From contig NC_049990.1 in the NCBI RefSeq assembly GCF_000003815.2, positions 2,742,585-2,806,584 on the forward strand: a stretch of DNA of 64,000 nucleotides, given 5' to 3'. Below, one piece after another: positions 30,444 through 41,369 of this stretch (position 1 is its first letter; every line of letters begins with the position of its first letter). Under the pieces are notes generated by a model, which saw only the letters and a program-made list of their open reading frames with translations, did not search any database and had not been told where the DNA came from. Source of the DNA: Branchiostoma floridae. Taxonomy: Eukaryota; Chordata; Leptocardii; Amphioxiformes; Branchiostomatidae. The position numbers were made by a program, and so were the translations under genes.

Positions 30444-31406
30444 GTGAACCTGTAACACCTAGCTCCAGTGCGCTGTGAACCTGTAACACCCAGTTCCAGT
30501 GAACAGTGAACCTGTAACACCTAGTCCCAGCGCACTGTGAACCTGTAACACCCAGTTCCAGTGTACAGTGAACCTGTAACACCCAGTTCCAGTGTACAGT
30601 GAACCTGTAACACCCAGTTCCAGTGTACAGTGAACCTGTAACACCCAGTTCCAGTGAACAGTGAACCTGTAACACCTAGTTCCAGTGTACATTGAACCTG
30701 TAACACCCAGTTCCAGTGAACAGTGAACCTGTAACACCTAGTTCCAGTGAACAGTGAACCTGTAACACCCAGTTCCAGTGAACAGTGAACCTGTAACACG
30801 TAGCTCCAGCGCACTGTGAACCTGTAACACCCAGTTCCAGTGAACAGTAAACCTGTAACACGTAGCTCCAGCGCACTGTGAACCTGTAACACCCAATTCC
30901 AGTGAACAGTGAACCTGTAACACCTAGCTCCAGCGCACTGTGAACCTGTAACACCCAGTTCCAGTGAACAGTGAACCTGTAACACCCAGTTCCAGTGAAC
31001 AGTGAACCTGTAACACGTAGCTCCAGCGCACTGTGAACCTGTAACACCCAGTTCCAGCGCACTGTGAACCTGTAACACCCAGTTCCAGTGAACAGTGAAC
31101 CTGTAACACCTAGTCCCAGCGCACTGTGAACCTGTAACACCTAGCTCCAGCGCACTGTGAACCTGTAACACCCAGTTCCAGTGAACAGTGAACCTGTAAC
31201 ACCTAGCTCCAGCGCACTGTGAACCTGTAACACCCAGTTCCAGTGAACAGTAAACCTGTAACACGTAGCTCCAGCGCACTGTGAACCTGTAACACCCAGT
31301 TCCAGTGAACAGTGAACCTGTAACACCTAGCTCCAGTGCACTGTGAACCTGTAACACCTAGCTCCAGCGCACTGTTAACCTGTAACACCCAACTCCAGTG
31401 CACTGG
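30444..31406. repeat. 31-bp minisatellite, about 31 copies
   Basis: The unit is gtgaacctgtaacacccagt plus tccagtgaaca. Two main variants alternate irregularly: one with cagttccagtgaaca, one with tagctccagcgcact. Because 31 is not a multiple of 3 and no frame has a stop on the minus strand, overlapping frames up to 278 codons are open there. They give a 31-residue protein period and are judged artefacts. It ends directly against a short inverted-repeat element at 31,405. Confidence 0.93.
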
Positions 31407-31500
31407 AAAATGTTCGCGGTGAATTTAAATTCGCGGTGAAATGGCCAACGCGAAAACCGCGAACATAAATCCACCGCGAACATTTCTGCATTTACAGTAT
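31405..31500. mobile_element. Short inverted-repeat element, 'TTCGCGG' family
   Basis: aaaatgttcgcggtgaattt pairs with aaatccaccgcgaacatttc, and the end is tgcatttacagta. Related copies lie at 37,541, 38,145 and 51,939. Confidence 0.6.
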
Positions 31501-31615
31501 TTTATTTCAGGGAAGAGGATTCCAGGAAGAGTAGTAGCTGTATGTCAACTCCAATGGAAATTCCCTAATAAACAAACAAACAAGCAAACAAACATTTATG
31601 ATACTAATTTTGTAG

Positions 31616-33353
31616 GAGACGGGTTCCTTGAGGGCCCTGAGGCGGATGTTGTGTACGTGTACGATCTCATGGTGGCGGCCGGGATTCATCACGGGAACCG
31701 ACGCAACGTTCGCGTCATGGACACCAACGGAGACGGCCATCTCGCCAAGACCGAGGTCCTGAACGCCCTGACTCTGGACGAGGTCCTCGTCGCCATGGAC
31801 GCAAACGGTACCAAAATTGTTTACAGCCTTGATTTTATGCTCTGAATATTATGTAAGACGTAAAAGGATGATTTGATAGATACAAAACGTCAAAAGATGC
31901 GTTCCTTATCTCTGAAATTCGTTGAGTAGTCTTTCACATCTTTGGTAGCTCATAAAAAGATGCTGACATTTGAGTTTGGTCGTCACGGTGAGAGCGCGCT
32001 AGGGTCGCCGGAGAGATTCCACTAGAGCAGTTTGTCTGGCGTCGCGGTGATCTCACCGCGCTCTGGCCAATTTTCTATCGAGTCAAACGAGGATTCCTGA
32101 TCAAGGCCTAATTTGCGCGGTTCAGATAATAAGGAATATCCTCGTGTGACATGTCTCTGTGACGTTTATAACCGCTCAAATGATAAAATAATGATGTAAA
32201 TGTGGGGATACAGTGCAGTACATGTTATATCATACAGATTGCTCTATCCAGAATATTTCCACTTTTAAAGCTAGCTGTAATATTGCTTAGGTTGCCTTTA
32301 AAGAACCGCTGATTTTCTACACCTCTGCTTCTGTATCTGTATCTGTATACGGTATAACCGCCCTTCGGCGTAACACACCAGCTTCGCAGGCACGCGGCGC
32401 GGCAGCAGCTGGTTATATTACACAGAATGACTTGTCACACTTAACTTTTCGCATATATCTGCAAGTGTTCTTTAAAACTATCCAGAGAAGACGCCCCTAC
32501 GTATACTGTGTTTGGCGATAACATATTCCACTCTACGATAGTTCTGGGGACATAGGAATTTTTGAACACATCAATCCTAGGTTGGTAACTCTGGTACTTG
32601 AAGGCATGACTGTTTCTAGTTCGTTTTTGAGCTGGTGTTAGATACTTATCAGTCGGTACGTCCACCAGTTTATTGGTCATTTTGTACATCATGCAAAGTC
32701 TGGACATTTTCCTTCTGCTTCCAGGTGACCAGCAGTTCACCGTTGACGATGCCATGCAGTTCATCGACCATCACTACTTCAACACCCTCGACAGGAACCA
32801 TGACCACGTGATAACCTTCGACGAAATCCGTGCCGGCACTTCCCTGGGGGAGCTGTTTGACTTCTACGATGAAAACGGTAAATGACAATGATGTTTTAGG
32901 GGGTAAAAATACGCTAGACCATCTGAAGATCTTAAAATTGGCCGACCTTCTAGCGATTGCGAAGTACGTCCGAAGATCGTATATAATGTGACAGGGGTGT
33001 ATGAAAAAGCGGCCTCGTCCCTACCCGGCCTCGGTCAACTGTGAAAAGTCTCTCAAACATAGCCAATGGGTTCTCTGAAGAGTGTTAAGGTTCAAATACC
33101 ACTACGTCATTGACTGAACACATGCGAGATGGTAAACGCTTTCTAAAATGGCTAACCCAGTCAATCCATCCAGTCAATCCATCCATTTCCCTTCGCGTTC
33201 AGGTGGAAGCACATGTCGCCAAGCTGTTTTTTTTAAACATTTCTCTTGTTTGTGTTTCCACCATTAGGAGATGGTTTCCTGTACGGTACGGAGGCAGACC
33301 TCATGATCTACATGTACAATGAGGTGCAGAACAACGCCAATGCCTCTGCTTAA
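31616..33353 (+). CDS. Duplicated 3' exon cassette of gene 2 (alternative ending or pseudogene)
   Basis: Exons 31616-31807, 32725-32877 and 33268-33353 (stop TAA) are near-identical copies of the gene 2 exons 24270-24464, 25465-25617 and 26208-26293. Frames are open and splice sites intact. The first copy has lost one codon (GADKVV against GADVV type, a 3-base deletion after the GPEAD string). No signal-peptide exon or promoter is seen between 26.3 and 31.6 kb, so the cassette cannot stand alone. It could be spliced in place of the first set, since phases match (phase 1), or it may be untranscribed. The second exon directly abuts a CR1 insertion. Confidence 0.65.
32330..32712 (-). mobile_element. 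CR1-type LINE 3' end inserted at a splice acceptor
   Basis: The minus strand encodes SRLCMMYKMTNKLVDVP, KRTRNSHAFKYQSYQ and SSLDSFKE, as at 15.7-16.1 kb, with the (tctgta) 3' hexamers at 32,332-32,349. It is absent from the paralogous intron at 25,440. Its 5' end lies within about 12 bases of the acceptor at 32722-32724, and the ctctgcttc/ttctgcttc flanks look like the target duplication. The LINE's own tttccttctg now contributes to the polypyrimidine tract. Confidence 0.8.
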
Positions 33354-33659
33354 ATTGACACCAACAGCTTCTAGTTTTGCGTAAGTATGTACTCTCCAAG
33401 CAGAGGTTGAATCGCTCAGATATAGTAGTAGCCACTGCACATGCATAATTGAACATGCGAAAGAGCTTATCAAACGATTTCCTCTCGTAGACCTGTATCA
33501 TATGAAGAAGAAATCTATGTCCTGACGCTTTGAATGTTTCATTTCTTTGCAGCTGACAGTATCATAATACTGTTGGGACCGGTATCCACTGCGTGACTGA
33601 TGATAACTTTATAGCAGCAAGATCACAGCGAGAATGACGGCTTGTATCACATGAATTAA

Positions 33660-35290
33660 AAATGAAATTTCTCCGCCCTTGTAATGTTTGTCTCTGTCAT
33701 TATTTGGACTTTAAGAAAAATTTAGTGAAAATAGTCTCATCATTAACGTTATCGTCCTTCGGTCGTGTTATCATTTTAATAGTCGAGCTTTTTTCGCGTC
33801 TTCGGGGGGGGGGGGGGTTCTGGGAATTACCTACTGGAAAAACGAGATCCAACCGCGTTAAAACTCCTACCGGGTGCGAAAGATTACACAGTGGCACAGA
33901 GCTTTATCTGCCCCGAAGGCCTGTCCATACAACCACGGTAGACTAGATACCCGGTTACTCAAAATTTAAAAAGGGAAACACAGATCGAATTTTTTAGTAT
34001 GTAAGTCACAGCACCTACAATAAATGGCTTCAAGGCTTAACGTTGGACTTTACCAGGTGAATACATGGAAGGTCACCCAGTGATGTACAAGTATCACCGA
34101 ACAGTCCACACAGACCCAGCATGAAAATACTAGCTAATGAAGAATCAAAATAAAACGAGATATCGGCAAATGGGGTTCAGCTGCAGTACCTTAGCAAGCC
34201 GCTAGGGTGCCCAAATATTGAAATTGACCTTCGTTCGTTTTCCCTACCCCTACGCACCTACCAATTTCATCAGCATCCGTCGAAGGCTTCTCGAGTTATA
34301 CCGACGGAAGGAAAAACGGACGCACAAGCCTAAAACAATTAATCTTCAATAGCCATTCTGGCATTAGAGTTCAAGAGGAGCGGTTCCAACTCCTACGGCA
34401 ACCCACACCCAACCGAAGAACTACACTCTACTCTACTTTACTCTTATAAATGAAGCTATAAACTCACCTTTCCAGAGGTCACATAGCCCGCGTGGTACTT
34501 TCATTGACAAGCAACAAGGAAAGCTGACATTTTGTTGACCAAAACAAGTTTCCAAGAATCCGGATTGACACTTTGACCCCTCAATCACCTTTGACACTCG
34601 GGTGTGACCCTGGGTCACCTTACTCTGACTGATACTTCGTCAAATGTCGCATTCTAACTCAAAACTGGTCAAACTCTGACATAATTTTCCATCACACAAC
34701 AAAAGAATATGAACACTACTCAAACAACTAACACAAAACTTCCTAACTCTACCAAAATTTCAAATTTGACAATGGTCTAACATACGAGTATAATATATGT
34801 CAGATGCTCCGCGTTGGAAGTTTGCGTAATGTTACGGGTCAAAGGTTAGGTTACACAACGTTTTTAGTCCGCACAGTACACCGCCAAGTAGGTACCGGCT
34901 TGCTTTCTTCTATTTTATTCCATTCGTTAAGATAAAACGCCAGTCAGGCATTCAAGCGTGAAAATGTATACTGTTTATATTCACAACGTTGACGTTAATT
35001 TAGTTAAAAGATTAACGTTCTGTGATATTCAGAATGTATGTGGCAAATGCGATGGGGAGGGGGGCGTGGACATATTTAATGTAGAATATAAGGTTAACCT
35101 ATAAACAATAGAATATGCAGTGTATTAGATATACTTTTCAGCAAAACAAAGCGATCAATCAAGTTGTACGTTGTGTGTGTGTGCGTACAAACTTACCTGT
35201 CACACATTATTAGGGTTTACGGAAAACCATAGGCTGTGCACCAGGGCTGGGCACATGGATTGCGTCTACCTAGAATTTCTATCATGTTAG
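33660..35290. other. Tail of the segmental duplication, then intergenic sequence
   Basis: Up to about 34,540 it is the counterpart of 26.9-28.5 kb. From there to 35,290 the DNA is AT-rich with a short tgtg tract near 35,175. Short ORFs on both strands lack motifs. No RNA gene is seen. Confidence 0.5.
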
Positions 35291-35299
35291 GTTACAGAG

Positions 35300-36009
35300 G
35301 CAAAACTACCGAGGTCACGGGTAAATTTCTCATCACTCGGTATCCAGTGATGAAGTCGCGTCGTCACTGGCTTACCAGTGGGGAATATTCATCGTCACTA
35401 GTTTTCCAGTGATGAGGAAACTTCAGCTGGTAAACCAGTGACGACAAATATTCAGTTTACTGAAGAATCAAGAATCATCGTTTCAGTTGAGGGGATTTCA
35501 AAGTTAGCACTAAGTTATACTGACGTCGCCTCTGCAAGTCCTCACACTCCCGGATCAAATCTAACAGTAACACGGCTATGGTGACATGTTAATTATGGTG
35601 TTTTGTTGCACATCGAACTCAGCACTGGAACGCTCAGTGCTATTAGAACGTGGTCACTGGAAGCCCAGTGCCGAAATGATTTCATCACTCGGTGTCCAGT
35701 GCCGAAGAGTCACCCATCACTGGAAAACCCAGTGAGGAACCGGTGACCTCGATGGTTCCGCACTCGGGGCCCATTCGTCACTGGGCCCCGAGTGACGAGC
35801 GGAGTTCATCACTGGAAACCGAATGTGAGTCAAGGTTCATCACTGGAATTCCAGTGCCGAGAGAGCTTCATCACTGGAACAAAGCAATTCATCACTGGGA
35901 AACCAGTGACGAACTTTCTTCGTCACTGGGCGTCCAGTGATGACGACATTTTGAACATATTTTCGTCACTGGAAGCCCAGTGAGGAACCCATGACCCGCG
36001 TAGCCTTGC
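35300..36009. mobile_element. Palindrome-array element with inverted ends and GTTACAGAG target duplication
   Basis: GTTACAGAG flanks both sides (35291-35299, 36010-36018). The ends gcaaaactaccgaggtcac and (reverse complement) gcaaggctacgcgggtcat match at about 17 of 23 positions. Inside, about 14 imperfect palindromes of the form TCACTGG-n3/5-CCAGTGA occur in two clusters (35,332-35,445 and 35,619-35,985), many spaced about 31 bases. One extended stem (cactcggggccc at 35761 with gggccccgagtg at 35783) is perfect. No ORF with a motif. An 8- or 9-base duplication fits hAT or Mutator-type transposition. Confidence 0.75.
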
Positions 36010-36120
36010 GTTACAGAGATTCCCTCCATTCATACCCCACGAAATAAAGCCACTCATGCAGCTGCACCCTCAAGCAGAATGTCTGAAAACTACACCCATT
36101 ACGCTGCATATGGCATGACA

Positions 36121-36340
36121 GCATTTACTTGGAGTAATCTCGTCCCAGCAGCTCAGTGCTCCCGCCGCACTGATCAACTTCTACAGGGTCTCGTTCTTCC
36201 CTCGGACCACCAGAGAGTGGAATGAACTTGAGCCTAGTGTGGCGGAGGCGGAGTCCCTCTCCAAATTAAAAACTGAGCTGGGACGGGCTAAAATCGCCGC
36301 CTGCCGCCTTGTTTTGACAACAAGGCTGTTGGCTGGTTAC
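36121..36340 (+). mobile_element. LINE reverse transcriptase C-terminal remnant, plus strand
   Basis: The frame reads [19 protein letters not shown] followed by a Lys-rich end ([18 protein letters not shown]). The SFFPRTxREWN string is a hallmark of the carboxyl end of LINE reverse transcriptases. The open frame continues, without a stop, into the aldo-keto-reductase-like exon at 36,404. Confidence 0.65.
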
Positions 36341-36403
36341 CTAGTGGCTGACAAAATACACCAGATGATTATTATCATTTCCTTGTGTAGAATCATCAGA
36401 AGG

Positions 36404-36604
36404 ATGGCGGGAGTGCCCAAGGTGCGTCTGAGGGGGGGACTGGAGATTACACGCATCCTGAACGGCATGTGGCAGGTGTCGGGGGCCCACGGACGGTCTG
36501 TAGTAACTGAGATGCTGAGTTATGTGGATGCCGGTTTATCAACGTTTGACATGGCAGACCACTACGGACCTGCTGAAGATTTCTACGGTGCTTTTCTCAA
36601 AAAG
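36404..36604 (+). pseudogene. Isolated aldo-keto-reductase-like first exon
   Basis: An acceptor-like catcag precedes ATG at 36404. The 67 codons read [44 protein letters not shown] and end at a donor (aaaaag/gtatgg). The GMWQ and [14 protein letters not shown] strings match the start of aldo/keto reductases: the first barrel strand, and the Asp and Tyr region of the active site. No further reductase exon is found in the next 5 kb or elsewhere in the window, so it is either a gene fragment or an exon of a gene with a very long intron. It is in frame with the LINE remnant just upstream. Confidence 0.55.
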
Positions 36605-37540
36605 GTATGGCCATACCAAAACAAATTGCTGATTCTTAGATTTGAAAATAGCTTTTAACTTGATTATGACATGGCTTGTCATGTTCTATTGCAGTTCTTC
36701 TGGCTACGGTTTCTTGAGTCTTTACCTGGCAAGAAACTGATCCCAGTAGAACTATGAAATAGAAAATCTTATAAGCCAATAACAAGTCTAAAATGTAACA
36801 TCAACTCTCGTAATTCGTCTGGGTGCAATACTACCACCTCTTAAGTTTTTTTGTCTTGAAAACCTAAATATCTGATTCTAGGTAATATACCTCAGGAGTG
36901 TACAGACGCTGCATTGTCATGCCTCTTTAAAATGCTTTCAATTCATGATGTATGTTTTTTTCTCATGTGTAATATCAACGATGGCATGCAAGCACACTTG
37001 CAGTGCCGTTGAAGTCATCATCACAGTGCAATGGACATCCAAGAAGCGATCCATCGGCAATCTGAAACTATAAACGGGGAAAGGATGAAAGTTTCAAATT
37101 TTACATCAATCGAGAAATATGTTTTTCCTTTCTATCTTTTGCGTATTTTCTCACGGCCTTTCGTGTCCGTCCTTAATTACCCCAAAGTACACACACGTAA
37201 TGTGGCCGCGCCTTGACGTTTGCAAACATATAGGTCAAGGGAACCGCCCTGGTGCAGTTCCCCTTACGTAAAGGGCAAGGTCCACTAAGCCATTCTTCGA
37301 ACATTCTCCATCACATTCAAAATGTTGCTGGTAATATATTTATGTATTTTCTCATATATGAAATAATTTCCCTTTAAGAAACGCAAAGGCCCTTAAAATC
37401 CATTCTTTGAATCTCTAAGTCTGGTGTCTCCTTAATCAGATAAGCCCTCCGGTGCGAATCACGGAGACGAGGTTTACAAAAATCTAGCATTAAGCTTGTC
37501 GGGGGCCTCTGGGACGCCGCATGTTCTGTTCTGCAAATGT
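36605..37540. other. Intergenic, nothing recognised
   Basis: AT-rich sequence with no repeat boundary or motif-bearing ORF seen. No second aldo-keto-reductase exon could be found. Confidence 0.45.
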
Positions 37541-37752
37541 ACTGTAAATGCAGAAATGGTCGCGGTGGATTAATGTTCGCAGTTTTCGCGGTGATCACTT
37601 CACCGCGAACATAAAACCACCGCAAATATTTTTCTATTATGGTATTAGACTGCAGTCTATGGTGTTACCGCGAACTTAAATCCACCTCGAAAATTCCTTT
37701 TCCCGCTACCGCGAAATTAAATCCCCTCGAACTTTAAATGCATTTACCGTAT
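37541..37752. mobile_element. Short inverted-repeat element, 'TTCGCGG' family
   Basis: It begins tactgtaaatgcagaaatgg and ends aaatgcatttaccgta, with internal alternating ttcgcggt / accgcgaa motifs that pair. It is the longest copy of the family here. No coding frame. Confidence 0.65.
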
Positions 37753-38144
37753 TTGAGTTCGGGATAGGTAGAAAATGGAGCGTCAGTCAAGTAGTTTTGA
37801 GTTCGCGAGAGTGCTGTGGTCACAAACTGCACAACAATGTAAACCCCGGCGCCTTTACATGCAGCCAGTCGGAAACCTCTATGGGCAAGGCTGTTACAGG
37901 GTGATAGAACAGTCTCATTTGGCAGTACAGGCATTATCAACTGTCACCGAAATAAACTGTATCTGCCCTCTGAATACGTAGCACTTGAATAGATATGTTT
38001 TCAATGCTCAGAGACCGGGTCCGTGTTCAGTTTGCATGACAATCATACATAGCACAATGTTTGTATATTTTAGACACACAGAATAAAACTTATCATCCTA
38101 ATGTATGCATGTGTAGCGTTTAGACAAGGGGAAGACAAAACAAA

Positions 38145-38241
38145 AATGTTCGAGATGGTTTTGAGTTCGCAATGAGTGAAAACTGTGATGATGAAACCAC
38201 CGCGAACATGTTATTGCCTGTACAGTAACTGTACTAGATGC
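38145..38241. mobile_element. Short inverted-repeat element fragment, 'TTCGCGG' family
   Basis: aaaatgttcgagatggtttt and aaaccaccgcgaacatgtta are imperfect inverted copies, followed by cctgtacagtaactgta. Confidence 0.5.
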
Positions 38242-38404
38242 CAGCTAGTTGCATCAGTGTTGCATCATGAACCAAACTTTCCGTCGGCAAAGGAAGACTC
38301 GGAAGCCGCCCACTTTCACTCACCTTCCCCGGACCTAAAAATGAATCAACAGTTTACCGTTTTTCGGGTAAAGCGTCCTTGAACGTCTGTGACGGCGTCT
38401 GTAT

Positions 38405-38563
38405 TAGTCTCCAAACAGACCATACGGTGCCTTAGAGATAGTATCAAAGCTGGCCTAGGAGTGTAGCCGGCACCGGTGTCCGTTTGACTCCCTTTGGCCG
38501 TCTGTACTCCTTGGCCAGCTTTGATACTATCTCTAAGGCACCGTAGGGTCTGCTTGGAGACTA
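38405..38563. mobile_element. hAT-like MITE, copy 2
   Basis: Ends tagtctccaaacagacc and ggtctgcttggagacta. The arms pair through ttagagatagtatcaaagct. The flanking octamers gtctgtat (38397-38404) and ggctgtat (38564-38571) match at 7 of 8 positions. Confidence 0.8.
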
Positions 38564-39308
38564 GGCTGTATGTCATGTAGATTGTGTCGCGTGTGTTTTT
38601 AGAAAACATTACATTTAATCAGACTAATTCATTTAATGTACAAAATTGTTTTGAAACGTCCAAAAGTAATTTTTTCAAACTTTCAATAGACATACGAATC
38701 ACTCATAAGTATTTGTCGACAAGTCGCGTTAGGGCCTTTGGTTCATTCTTTATTTCGGATGAGGTCTTCTTTGTTTGTTTCTTCTTCTCTTCATTTGTTT
38801 ATCGATCGAACTTCCCATAGAAACAACTACGTCTATAACGCATTAAACAGGGTGATTTAGGGGGAATACTAAGACTTTATCCTCTAACATCTGCTTCGAG
38901 ATTAAATATCAGAGCACGTACAGAACGCTCAACGCGCGAAGCCTTGCGTCCTTTGCCAGCTGAGTGCGGTTTGATTATTATGCAAGGTGAGTGTCCGTGT
39001 AAATATTTGCTGTCAGAAACAAGCCTACATTTTTAGACTCGATATCTGCCACGTAACGAGACCTGAAGGTCACTCCAAGGTTGCGGGATACATAAACAGC
39101 ATCCCTTCTCCTTACGGCCATTTTGAGTTGATTATATGGATGACATCAATTTGTGTGCGTTTAAAGAAGATAAAATCTCGGAAAACTGATACTTAGAATG
39201 CCAACGTCAATTCCGAAGTAAAAAAAAAGATGTGAAAGAACAAAAATGAAGAACCTATTGTTCCCTATACCATAATCGGTCCGCTTACATCTTTCATCAT
39301 GTAGGCAA

Positions 39309-39556
39309 ATTTTTAATTGCCCAAACCTTAACGTTAGTTCACCTTTATCCGCGGAGAGACCTTTATCCGTACTATTTAAAAGTGGGGTATTCATGGATGT
39401 CACGTCGACGGACGGTGGTTTCAAACTGCAGTATTTAAGAAAAAATTGCAATTTGAAACCGTCGTCCGTCGGCTTGATATCACTTAATATCATATTGTTA
39501 AATGCAACGGATATAGGACACCCTGCGGATAAAGGTGAACTATCGTTATATCATTC
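39309..39556. mobile_element. Inverted-repeat element, uninterrupted relative of 20,281-21,057
   Basis: Left end acgttagttcacctttatcc and right end ggataaaggtgaactatcgt. Inner inverted block ggtttcaaactgca / tgcaatttgaaacc. Shows the pre-insertion structure of the element that the LINE entered at 20,442. Confidence 0.7.
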
Positions 39557-39833
39557 ACACGCTCGCATCAGCTTTGCGATTCCTAGAGGATGTCATCCAT
39601 ATACTCAAAACAACATGGCCTAAGTCAGAAACATCATGATTGATGCAAGCTCGACTCACTGACAGTGAGGACTAACTGTGACGAATGCTGTTCGACAGGA
39701 TTCCGCCTTCTACACCTTAAACAGTTTTCTTGGGTTCGCTTCTGCACATTTTGCAGAAACAAGAAACCTCCTCAAATTGTAATATAAGTGCTGTTGATGA
39801 AGTGTTATTGCCCGAGGTATGGTTCTCCTTTAT

Positions 39834-40076
39834 ACCCCCTTTCCACTAGGACGGCGCTCTCGCCGCGCTCTCTCTGCGACCTAAAAGTTTACAGATCGCT
39901 TAACGAATTGTATACAAAAGAAACGATGTTTTTTACACTTTGTGTGTTTTGTTGTTCTCTCAGTCACACTTTTACATGCTGTATGATATACCCATTATGA
40001 AATCAAATGTTACACATATCCTATTTAGGTCACAGTGAGAGCGCAGCGCGATCGCCGTCTAGTGGAAATGGGGCCT
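39834..40076. mobile_element. Inverted-repeat element with CCCTTTCCACTAG ends
   Basis: Left arm ccctttccactaggacggcg with ctctcgccgcgctctc; right arm agagcgcagcgcgatcgccg with tctagtggaaatgggg. Remnants of the same family are at 24,600-24,785 and 31,975-32,085. Confidence 0.65.
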
Positions 40077-40139
40077 AAGCACCGGGCTGATACCAGTACC
40101 AGTAGCGACCAGTTAAGGATCCGCATACGGAATAAGAAT

Positions 40140-40870
40140 CCTGGAACATAACATTGAACATAATACATGAAGCAAGAATATGGAGCTTTAGACATACAAC
40201 ATGGAGCATGATACGTGGAACATGGATCTGCATATGGAACAAGAAACATGGAACATGAAACAAACATGGAACATGGAACGTGACGCATTAAACATGGACC
40301 ATACATATAGAATACAGCACGGTGTATTCCGTATAGCCCAAGGTATCAGCCCGACCGCGAGTCGGATCGCCCGACGGCCGGAGGGTGATCCGACCCGCGG
40401 GAGGGCTGAGACCAAGGGGGATGCGGTATATACCGTGTTGTATTTTATCTATGTCATACCCACCTGAGAAAACTCATGTTTTGATGCAAAATGCGCCAGA
40501 AGTCGAACAAATTTGGTGCCCTCGAACAATAAGTGATGCAACAGCAATGTTACAACGTCCGAATCAGGTATTCGAATTGCCAATTCGGCCCGCTCGAAAC
40601 AGTTCGATTTATTCGAATGGAGCCTGTGTGATACGCTTTTCGAACCTGTGCGATACGGAAACGTATGGCCCGGTTCGGAACACCCGTATCGAACGTTTTC
40701 GCGTCACAGGTATGACATAAAACATGGACCATGACACGCGGGACGTGGAACATGGAACATAAAACATGCATGGAACATAGAACATGCGACATGACATATG
40801 GAACATAAAGCACGACTCGTGGAACATGTAACATGAACCATGACAGGCGAAACGTGTAACTTGGAACAAT
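40140..40870. repeat. ACATGGA-rich repeats around a dispersed element
   Basis: Two stretches (about 40,140-40,315 and 40,720-40,870) are built from irregular copies of acatggaac/acatgaaac. Between them lies a dispersed repeat (about 40,330-40,720) with ggccggagggtgatccgacc and tcacaggtatgacataaaa. It is repeated at 43,135-43,593, where the first motif is in three tandem copies. Confidence 0.65.
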
Positions 40871-40879
40871 GTGACTCAA

Positions 40880-41360
40880 AAGCGGGACTTCTACCACAAA
40901 GCAGACAAGTACATACCCAATTTATAGACTATGATTATAAGTTTACTCATAACACATGCCAATAGATAGATAAAGCCAAAATAGGCACTTATTTAATTGT
41001 ATGCATAAATGGCCCAACCAAATCAGACACTATAAAGGCTGATAGTGTATCAACACATTCAAAAAGGACTTAAAGTGAATGCGCAGATGAAAAGTGCATC
41101 AAGATATTGCGAGGCAATAGTGGATCCTTTAACTCATAATCCTACTAGATAAATCATATCGTCACAACTATGCCTCAAAAGGTGCCTCAAAACCAAGCTA
41201 ATAATTTTAACTGCCTAAACAACATTTGAATGATTTCAATCGTCAAAAGTTCCCATCGCAAAATCTCCCCAACTTGAAGATCTCTGAAACATAACATTTC
41301 AGTAAATTTCAATCCTTGGTTAAGAAATGTCTATTAAACTTCTCCACCATCATGTTTTTG
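40880..41360. other. Intergenic, nothing recognised
   Basis: AT-rich DNA with no motif-bearing ORF. From about 41,165 on there is weak similarity to the region before gene 4 (caaaagttcccat against caaaagctcccat). Confidence 0.4.
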
Positions 41361-41369
41361 TTAACCCAC

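Larger units (their letters stand above)
31616..34540 (+). repeat. Segmental duplication of 24,270-28,476
   Basis: Exons and introns match almost base for base from the acceptor of the first exon to gcaacaaggaaagctgaca (28,450 and 34,510). Copy-specific insertions are the SINE at 25,065, the element at 27,172 and the MITE at 28,477 in copy 1, and the CR1 at 32,330 in copy 2. Intron identity implies a recent event. Confidence 0.85.

Noticed and set aside
30382-31403. Minus-strand ORFs of 61-278 codons as a repetitive protein gene
   Set aside because: They follow the 31-bp tandem unit in shifting frames, have no start context or flanking exons, and end with the array.
35652-35985. CRISPR-like array
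   Set aside because: Repeats are short imperfect palindromes with variable spacing and no distinct spacers, within an inverted-repeat element of a eukaryotic genome.
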